A stretch of DNA of 64,000 nt from an uncultured Methylococcaceae bacterium (GTDB lineage: Bacteria; Pseudomonadota; Gammaproteobacteria; Methylococcales; Methylomonadaceae): assembly GCA_903859415.1 (NCBI GenBank), contig CAIOMN010000229.1, forward strand, positions 1-64,000, written 5' to 3'. This document shows, piece after piece, positions 57,895 through 64,000 of this stretch (position 1 is its first letter; the number at the start of each line of letters is the position of its first letter). The translations under genes were made by a program, and so were the position numbers. The notes beneath the pieces were generated by a model that saw nothing but the letters and a program-made list of their open reading frames with translations, made no database searches and was not told where the DNA came from.

Positions 57895-60069
57895 ATGACT
57901 GGAAATGCTGCCCGCATTCAAGCTGTTCAAAACATCACTAACCGTCAACCTATGCCCGTTTCAATGCCGGACTCGTTGGCTAATCTTTGGGCAAGTGATG
58001 TCTTTACGCTCAGTAAAATGAAAGAAAGCCTGCCTAAAGACGTTTTTAAGTCAGTCAAGAAAACAATTGAAACAGGAGAAGCACTGGATGTTTCAATTGC
58101 AGATATAGTCGCCTTAGCCATGAAAGATTGGGCCTTATCAAAAGGTGCATTATATTATGCCCACGTCTTTTATCCGTTAACCAATGCTACCGCAGAAAAA
58201 CACGATGGATTTATTTCTGTCCAGAGCGATGGCTCTGTTATCTCTGAATTTGGTGGTAAAGTATTAGTACAAGGCGAACCTGACGGCTCATCATTCCCTA
58301 ATGGTGGCATCCGCTCTACGTTTGAAGCACGTGGCTATACTGCATGGGACGTAACCAGCCCAGCTTACATCATGACCACCGATAACGGCGCAACTCTATG
58401 CATCCCAACTGTTTTCGTATCCTGGACTGGAGAAGCACTGGATAAAAAAACACCGCTACTCCGCTCTAATGCTGCCATGAACAAAGCAGCAAAAAGAGTA
58501 CTTTCCTTATTGGGCAATACTGAAATTGCTCCGGTTAACTCAAGCTGTGGAGCAGAACAAGAATACTTTCTAGTCGATGCAAATTTCGTCAACACCCGTC
58601 CTGACTTGCTGTTATCGGGCCGTACCTTATTAGGCGCTTCTCCTGCAAAGGGCCAACAATTTGACGACCATTACTTTGGCGCCATTCCAGAACGCATCCA
58701 GGTTTATATGCAGGATGTAGAAGAACAGTTGTATCGCTTAGGCATTCCAGCAAAAACGCGCCATAATGAAGTAGCTCCAGGTCAGTTTGAAATCGCTCCT
58801 TTCCATGAAGCCGCGAATGTCGCTACTGATCATCAACAACTCATCATGACCGTGTTAAAAAACACCGCCAAAAAACACGGCCTTGTCTGTTTGCTGCATG
58901 AAAAACCATTTAAGGGCATCAATGGCTCAGGTAAACATGTTAACTGGTCAGTGGGTAACGCTACGCAAGGCAACCTACTAGACCCAGGTCACACCCCTCA
59001 CTCAAATACTCAATTTCTATTATTCTGTGGCGCAGTCATCCGTGGCGTACATAAATACGGCCCGCTGTTACGTGCCGCTATCGCTTCAGCCAGTAACGAT
59101 CACAGACTAGGTGCCAATGAAGCTCCTCCAGCTATCATGTCAGTTTACTTAGGCTCACAACTTGATAACGTTTTTGAGCAAATTAGCCAAGGTAAAATCA
59201 CTGGCTCTTTAAATGCTGGCATAATGGACTTAGGCATCTCTACACTCCCCACCTTTAACAAAGACGCGGGTGACAGAAACCGTACGTCTCCTTTTGCCTT
59301 TACTGGAAACCGTTTTGAATTCCGCGCCGTTGGCTCAGGCCAATCGGTTGCAGGCCCATTAGTTTCAATGAACACAATGTTAGCTGATTCACTTAACTGG
59401 GTTGCTGATAGCCTAGAAGATCAGTTATCAAAAGGAAAGGATCTTGACTCAGCCATACTGTCTACACTCAAAGAAATCATCGATACCCACGGCGCAGTTG
59501 TCTTTGGTGGCAATGGTTATTCATCTGAATGGCATAAAATGGCAGTTGAAGAGCGCGGACTGGCCAACCTTAAAACAGCGGCTGATGCGCTACCTGTTTT
59601 AAAAGAAAAGTATATTGAAGACTTATTCGACAAGCTCGGTGTTTTATCACCTGTTGAATTAGCGAGTCGCTTTGAGATTTACGCCGAGCAATACATTCTT
59701 GCAATTGAAGTTGAAGCAAAATTAGTCGTCAGTATGATTAAAACCGGGATTTACCCAGCCGTAGTCAAATACTTATCTGATTTGTCTTCTACTTTTAGCA
59801 GCTTGAAAAGCAATGGCATTGAACTGGATAATAGCCGTTTAACGTTTATTAGTGAGCAACTCAATTCATTGACTGCCACTGTAGATACCTTAAAGTCTGC
59901 TATTGCTCAACATGATTTCGATAGCATCGAAGAACACATGCAATTCTGTGCCAAAACTATTCGTCCCTTAATGGATGAAGCACGTGGCTTTGCTGATGCC
60001 CTTGAAAATGAAGTGTCAGATGAATTATGGCCATTCCCGACTTACCAAGAAATGCTGTTTATTAAATAA
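57895..60069 (+). CDS. glnN: Glutamine synthetase type III
   Basis: 724-aa GSIII, much longer than GlnA and of a different class. ATG 57895 follows AGGGGAAAAAT; an ATG at 57877 has no site. The N-terminal part has [18 protein letters not shown], the catalytic region [11 protein letters not shown], then [20 protein letters not shown] and [16 protein letters not shown] (the ATP/substrate signature), and [26 protein letters not shown]-specific helical C terminus covers roughly the last 170 residues. Hexamer stacks and lack of adenylylation are expected. A sigma-54 promoter with paired NtrC boxes suggests induction under nitrogen starvation. Confidence 0.95.
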   Translation: MTGNAARIQAVQNITNRQPMPVSMPDSLANLWASDVFTLSKMKESLPKDVFKSVKKTIETGEALDVSIADIVALAMKDWALSKGALYYAHVFYPLTNATAEKHDGFISVQSDGSVISEFGGKVLVQGEPDGSSFPNGGIRSTFEARGYTAWDVTSPAYIMTTDNGATLCIPTVFVSWTGEALDKKTPLLRSNAAMNKAAKRVLSLLGNTEIAPVNSSCGAEQEYFLVDANFVNTRPDLLLSGRTLLGASPAKGQQFDDHYFGAIPERIQVYMQDVEEQLYRLGIPAKTRHNEVAPGQFEIAPFHEAANVATDHQQLIMTVLKNTAKKHGLVCLLHEKPFKGINGSGKHVNWSVGNATQGNLLDPGHTPHSNTQFLLFCGAVIRGVHKYGPLLRAAIASASNDHRLGANEAPPAIMSVYLGSQLDNVFEQISQGKITGSLNAGIMDLGISTLPTFNKDAGDRNRTSPFAFTGNRFEFRAVGSGQSVAGPLVSMNTMLADSLNWVADSLEDQLSKGKDLDSAILSTLKEIIDTHGAVVFGGNGYSSEWHKMAVEERGLANLKTAADALPVLKEKYIEDLFDKLGVLSPVELASRFEIYAEQYILAIEVEAKLVVSMIKTGIYPAVVKYLSDLSSTFSSLKSNGIELDNSRLTFISEQLNSLTATVDTLKSAIAQHDFDSIEEHMQFCAKTIRPLMDEARGFADALENEVSDELWPFPTYQEMLFIK

Positions 60070-60088
60070 CAAACCTCATCGTTAGCAA

Positions 60089-60126
60089 AGAAACACGGTA
60101 GCGGATTAATAGACTACCGTGTTTCT
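60089..60126. terminator. Bidirectional hairpin between glnN and truD
   Basis: AGAAACACGGTAG and CTACCGTGTTTCT form a perfect 13-bp stem around a 12-base loop between converging genes. The U tract is poor, but symmetry and place support a terminator role. Confidence 0.7.
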
Positions 60127-60183
60127 ACAATTAGATTAAACGCCTACCTGTCAAGAATAGAAAGCTCTTATCCTAAACTCAGG

Positions 60184-61209
60184 TTATTCTTTAACAATTT
60201 CACGCAATACCGATGTCGCATAGCTGCCTGCTGGAAGAGTAAAGGCTAACTCTAATACATCATCCTGAATCCATTGCCACTGTAAATCAGTGACATTAAC
60301 ACGCAATGCCCGTCTATCACTTTCAACGCCGAAAGCAACTAAACCTTTAACTAATTGAGGATAAGCATCAGCAACACCCGTCTCAAGAACCAACACATCA
60401 TCAGAAACCCCAACCTCTCCTTTGCCGAATAAAGCACCCGTAGGATGGATTTCTCTTGCAGCTAGACGTCGAATGATTTCATCGTCCGGCTCAGTTGACT
60501 TAAAACTGCTATTCGACAAATCAAAAACGTAAGTATCACCTTTGAGTGGTTGATTCCAATTTTCATTGACAATCCGATAAGCCAGTATTTGATTAAACAG
60601 ATAAGATCGCACAGCCGATAAATACAGACTGCGTTGCTCACGTCCAACCTTGGCACCCAGAAACATTGCAAGTGCTTTATTGACGTTTTGCCCTTCGTTA
60701 CCAAACCGTTGAGAGCCATAATAATTAGCAATGCCATTGACCTTAATGGCCTCCAGCTGGGCTATTACATACGCCTTGTCGCCCTGCCACTCCCGAACCC
60801 TAAGCTTAAAACTATTGCCCGATAAGACACCCCGCTTTAACTTCCGGGCATGACGCACACTTTGCAGCACTTTCATGCTGTCTGTTTCAAACGCTGCCCA
60901 ATCGGGATCGGCTTTACCCGGCAACCAAACACTAAACCATTGTGTAGTGATTGCATGACGATCTTTTAAACCAGCATAACTTACATCACGCTGCCGAACA
61001 TTAGCAAACCGCGCTAACTGTCTTGCCACATAATCTGTATTTTCGCCTTTCTTTTCTATTTGCAAAAAGGCATGTTCACCACTTCCTGACGGCTCAAACG
61101 ATAAGTTTTCTTTAACTATAAAGTCCTCAGGTAAGGTACGTATCTTACCAATACCTGCGGGTTGACCATAGACATAAGGCCAAATGGGGAGTTGAATAGT
61201 TTGCATCAT
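60184..61209 (-). CDS. truD: tRNA pseudouridine(13) synthase TruD
   Basis: Modifies U13 of tRNA-Glu. The 341-aa protein has the catalytic Asp in SYAGLKDRHAITTQWFSV, the NYYGSQRFG motif near the middle and the insertion domain typical of TruD. Two adjacent ATGs (61209 and 61206) are equivalent. It is the third gene of ispD-ispF-truD, which is the E. coli order, separated from ispF by a REP-like palindrome. Confidence 0.96.
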   Translation of the reverse strand: MMQTIQLPIWPYVYGQPAGIGKIRTLPEDFIVKENLSFEPSGSGEHAFLQIEKKGENTDYVARQLARFANVRQRDVSYAGLKDRHAITTQWFSVWLPGKADPDWAAFETDSMKVLQSVRHARKLKRGVLSGNSFKLRVREWQGDKAYVIAQLEAIKVNGIANYYGSQRFGNEGQNVNKALAMFLGAKVGREQRSLYLSAVRSYLFNQILAYRIVNENWNQPLKGDTYVFDLSNSSFKSTEPDDEIIRRLAAREIHPTGALFGKGEVGVSDDVLVLETGVADAYPQLVKGLVAFGVESDRRALRVNVTDLQWQWIQDDVLELAFTLPAGSYATSVLREIVKE

Positions 61210-61274
61210 TTGATTTAGCTAATGCTTGTGGGCAACAGACACTGCCATTAAGTTAGAGGAATTCAGTATACACG

Positions 61275-61315
61275 GGGAGTGGCTGCCACGCACTCGTGGC
61301 TAAAGCCACTCCTAC
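61275..61315 (-). repeat. REP-like palindromic unit with GTAG head
   Basis: On the minus strand GTAGGAGTGGCTTTAGCCAC begins with GTAG followed by a GTGGC/GCCAC hairpin; a second, inverted GTGGC-T-GCCAC hairpin follows. GGAGTGGCT and AGCCACTCC bound the whole. This resembles the GTAGGAGCGGCTTTAGCCGC elements of pseudomonads that RAYT transposases mobilise. Confidence 0.75.
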
Positions 61316-61317
61316 AG

Positions 61318-61791
61318 TTATTTTTCAATGAGTACCACGGCTTGTACAGCAATACCTTCTTTACGACCTTCAAAGCCCAGCTTTTCTGTCGTGGTTGCTT
61401 TAACATTAATACAATCCACATCAACGAGTAAATCCTCCGCGATGTTACGACACATTGCCACGATATACGGTGCCATTTTAGGAGCCTGAGCGATAATGGT
61501 AATATCGGCATTCACTAATAAGTAACCTTTCTCTTGCACAATCTGATACACATAGCGTAATAGCACCCGACTATCTGCACCTTTAAATTCTGGGTCCGTA
61601 TCAGGAAAGTGCTTGCCGATATCACCTAATGCCGCCGCACCTAATAATGCATCACATAAGGCATGTAAAACCACATCACCATCAGAATGCGCTTCCAGAC
61701 CTTGTTCATAGGGAATCTTAACCCCCCCTAGAATAACATCACCCCCGTCTTTAAAACGGTGTACATCATAGCCCATACCCACTCTAATCAT
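61318..61791 (-). CDS. ispF: 2-C-methyl-D-erythritol 2,4-cyclodiphosphate synthase
   Basis: Fifth step of the MEP isoprenoid pathway. 157 aa trimeric enzyme; zinc ligands are in GYDVHRF (Asp, His) and the His of the [17 protein letters not shown] loop. [19 protein letters not shown] at the end is typical. It overlaps ispD by 8 bases. Confidence 0.97.
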   Translation of the reverse strand: MIRVGMGYDVHRFKDGGDVILGGVKIPYEQGLEAHSDGDVVLHALCDALLGAAALGDIGKHFPDTDPEFKGADSRVLLRYVYQIVQEKGYLLVNADITIIAQAPKMAPYIVAMCRNIAEDLLVDVDCINVKATTTEKLGFEGRKEGIAVQAVVLIEK

Positions 61792-62482
61792 TTTGATGCT
61801 CCATATAAAATTGCGCTAATGCCAAATCTTCGGGCCGAGTAATCTTGATATTATCTGGGCGTCCTTCAACAATCTTGGGTTGTAAACCTTGCAATTCCAA
61901 AGCACTGGCTTCATCGGTTATGGCCGGATTACCTTCCGCCATTTCCAGCGCCTGCTTTAAACTGCCATAGCGAAACATCTGCGGCGTCAAAGCTCGCCAA
62001 ATATGGCTTCTGTCCAAAGTTCCGAGAATACTACCGCTCTGTACATTTTTTAAGGTGTCATGTGACGATAAAGCCAGAATCCCCCCTACCGGATCATCCA
62101 TTAATGAATCAATAAGAAAGTGGATATCGGTTGCAGTGATACAAGGTCTGGCTGCATCATGAACCAAGACCCAGTCATTATCTGAGGCTAAATCCCGTAT
62201 TGATTTTAAAGCAGACAGGACGGAATCAGCCCGCTCTTTTCCACCCGCAGCCGTAATAACCTTTTCATGCATTGATACATCGAGTTCAGGCCAATAAGGA
62301 TCTTCTGCAGATATTGCAACTGCAACAGCCGCAAAAACATTGGCACTTAATAACCGGTATAAGGTATGTTCAATTACGGTCTTCCCCGCTAATTCTAAAT
62401 ATTGCTTAGGTCGATCAGCATTCATCCGCTTACCAACACCCGCCGCAGGCACAACAGCCCAATATCTTACTGAATCCATCAT
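61784..62482 (-). CDS. ispD: 2-C-methyl-D-erythritol 4-phosphate cytidylyltransferase
   Basis: Third step of the MEP pathway: couples MEP with CTP. The nucleotide-binding loop [22 protein letters not shown] and the [11 protein letters not shown] segment are diagnostic. 232 aa; two adjacent ATGs (62482, 62479). It leads the ispD-ispF-truD unit. Confidence 0.97.
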   Translation of the reverse strand: MMDSVRYWAVVPAAGVGKRMNADRPKQYLELAGKTVIEHTLYRLLSANVFAAVAVAISAEDPYWPELDVSMHEKVITAAGGKERADSVLSALKSIRDLASDNDWVLVHDAARPCITATDIHFLIDSLMDDPVGGILALSSHDTLKNVQSGSILGTLDRSHIWRALTPQMFRYGSLKQALEMAEGNPAITDEASALELQGLQPKIVEGRPDNIKITRPEDLALAQFYMEHQND

Positions 62483-62594
62483 TTATTCTGTTTCTAAGTT
62501 ATCCAATTAAATGGCGTGACTACACAAACGCCAATCACTCCAAGTAAACCGCATCATACCAAAATAATTCTCCGCAAGCATAATTCTCAATCTC

Positions 62595-64000
62595 TCAGCC
62601 ACCCAAAACGTTCCTCAGCACATCCTGCAACTGATAAAAGTCGTAAGGTTTACTAATAAACGCCGCAATTGCATCCGGATCTATTTTGGTGATAATCTTA
62701 TCCTTGCAAAAACCACTGGATAAGATGATGGGAAGCCTTGGACAGCGTTTTTTCAGTTCAGAGACCAACTCATAACCGTCCATCACCGGCATAGCCATAT
62801 CCGTCAAAACCAGTGTGATGTCTGTAGCATTCTTCCGGTACAATGCCAATGCTTCCTTGCCGTTTGATGCCACTATAACCGTTAATCCGAGATTTTTCAG
62901 CATGACTTTCGTAACCTCTCTAATCTCAAACTCATCCTCTACCAGTAGTACCGTGCCCGCTCCTTTCCAAGAGGATTTTGACTCTGGTTTCAGTGAGTCC
63001 TTTGCGGCAGTCTCTATCAGAATCGGCAGATATATCTTAAAAGTTGTACCCTTCCCCTGCTGACTGGTTAGCTGCAACATTGCACTATGCGCTGAGATGA
63101 TGCCGAGTACTGCCGACATCCCCAGTCCTCGTCCGGTGAATTTGGTACTATAGAACGGTTCAAAGAGCCTGCGCTGGGTCTCATCACTCATGCCGCAGCC
63201 ATTATCAGTTACTTCCAGGCAAAGATATCGGACCGCCGGAATGATCTTGCCGCGGTAATCTTTGAATGACTCTCCCTCTTTGATATCGGTGCCTGACAGT
63301 GAAACCATTATCTCGCCCTGAGCATCGCCAATAGCCTCGGATGCGTTGATAATCAGATTCATTAAAACCTGGCTGAGCTGGCTGGCATCACCATTGATGG
63401 AAGAAATATCAGGTGTTAAACTTGTTTTGATCACTACATTCTTACAGGTGGTTGCTTTAAGCATTTTTACCACATCATCCACCAATATCGACATAATGAT
63501 CTCAGACTGAATGATAGAAACCTCCCCAGCGTAGATCTGCATCTGACGGCACAACCCGGCGCCACGATCTACCGCTTTTTCAATATACGGTAAGAACTTA
63601 TCTGCATTTTCATAATTCAGCTTGATCATACCGCAACACGATAGGATGATCGCCAGAACATTATTGAAGTCATGAGCGATACCACCGGACAATATTCCCA
63701 GGCTTTCCAATTTCTGAGCCTGCTGGAACTGTTGTTCGAGCACTTTCTTTTCTTCCTCAAGTCTGATGCGCTCGCTGATGTCAATAATGAACCACTCAAA
63801 TCCGATAACACCACCATAATGCATAATCGGATGAGCTGAGAATACATGATGACCAACCATACCATTCTTTTTGCGACTGGAGAACTCGCCGTACGGAATA
63901 GCCTTGCCTTTCTTAAGCTCAGAGATATGAGTAATAGCAGAATCTAAAGTACTGTCTACCTGCATCACACTGAAGTGTTTGCCAACGACCTCATCAGAGG
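62595..64000 (-). CDS. Hybrid histidine kinase with PAS and receiver domain (partial)
   Basis: The C-terminal 468 or so codons are present; the reading frame runs off the right edge, so the N terminus and start are missing. It has a PAS/PAC end (YGGVIGFEWFIIDISERI), a HisKA of the HDFNN type (GGIAHDFNNVLAIIL), a HATPase with DNGCGMS and GRGLGMSAVLGI, then a receiver domain (VLLVEDEFEIREVT, phospho-Asp in LVLTDMAMPVMDG). Codon use is richer in CTG, ATC and GCC than the rest of the window. This suggests a foreign origin, perhaps deltaproteobacterial. Input and partner unknown. Confidence 0.88.
   Translation of the reverse strand, partial: SDEVVGKHFSVMQVDSTLDSAITHISELKKGKAIPYGEFSSRKKNGMVGHHVFSAHPIMHYGGVIGFEWFIIDISERIRLEEEKKVLEQQFQQAQKLESLGILSGGIAHDFNNVLAIILSCCGMIKLNYENADKFLPYIEKAVDRGAGLCRQMQIYAGEVSIIQSEIIMSILVDDVVKMLKATTCKNVVIKTSLTPDISSINGDASQLSQVLMNLIINASEAIGDAQGEIMVSLSGTDIKEGESFKDYRGKIIPAVRYLCLEVTDNGCGMSDETQRRLFEPFYSTKFTGRGLGMSAVLGIISAHSAMLQLTSQQGKGTTFKIYLPILIETAAKDSLKPESKSSWKGAGTVLLVEDEFEIREVTKVMLKNLGLTVIVASNGKEALALYRKNATDITLVLTDMAMPVMDGYELVSELKKRCPRLPIILSSGFCKDKIITKIDPDAIAAFISKPYDFYQLQDVLRNVLGG

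Overview
The window looks like chromosomal core DNA from a low-GC gammaproteobacterium. Gene content and order point to this: trpF-trpB-trpA-accD-folC-dedD-cvpA-purF-metZ; lptM-lysA-dapF-DUF484-xerC; bamD divergent from rluD-pgeF; mreBCD-mrdA-rodA-mltB-rlpA-dacA-ybeD-lipB-lipA; ispD-ispF-truD; and a gln/ntr cluster. My best guess is a methanotroph-like member of the Methylococcales. That is inference from overall gene style; no methane-oxidation gene lies in the window. I see no rRNA, tRNA, CRISPR array or intact insertion sequence.

Layout. 1-9.2 kb: tryptophan, fatty-acid, folate, purine and methionine biosynthesis, all on +. 9.2-14.8 kb: a PfkB kinase, a membrane-anchored TPR protein, a two-component pair (sensor kinase plus sigma-54 activator) and a GNAT acetyltransferase. 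14.8-20.2 kb: LptM lipoprotein, lysA, dapF, DUF484, xerC, DUF2333 and DUF4389. 20.3-25.3 kb: darP with unusual acidic tails, a deoxyinosine glycosylase, rdgC, an OprI/Lpp-like lipoprotein beside an L,D-transpeptidase, and pgm. 25.3-28.9 kb: an apparent insertion carrying a single-polypeptide restriction-modification enzyme. 28.9-34.6 kb: ZIP transporter, pgeF, rluD, bamD, SCO protein, proline iminopeptidase and a small secreted unknown. 34.7-46.0 kb: the minus-strand lipoate and cell-elongation block, from mreB down to lipA. 46.2-49.4 kb: gatCAB. 49.5-60.1 kb: the nitrogen-assimilation region amtB-glnK, ntrB-ntrC, glnA, a BBP2-type porin and a type III glutamine synthetase. 60.2-62.5 kb: truD, ispF, ispD. 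The right edge cuts a hybrid histidine kinase of foreign-looking composition.

How it works together. The clearest system is nitrogen control. Near-consensus sigma-54 (-24/-12) promoters stand before glnK-amtB, the porin and the type III glutamine synthetase. Each has NtrC-like boxes upstream, two of them spaced 29 bp apart, and ntrB and ntrC lie in the same cluster. This suggests a compact regulon in which outer-membrane entry (porin), inner-membrane entry (AmtB), sensing (GlnK, NtrB/NtrC) and assimilation (two unrelated-size glutamine synthetases) are co-controlled. The other large theme is the envelope: the elongasome block, BamD, LptM, and a lipoprotein/L,D-transpeptidase pair that may tether the outer membrane to peptidoglycan.

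Other points of note: mreC appears to start at an AUA codon, two palindromic repeats lie between genes (one REP-like), and the DarP tails are highly acidic.
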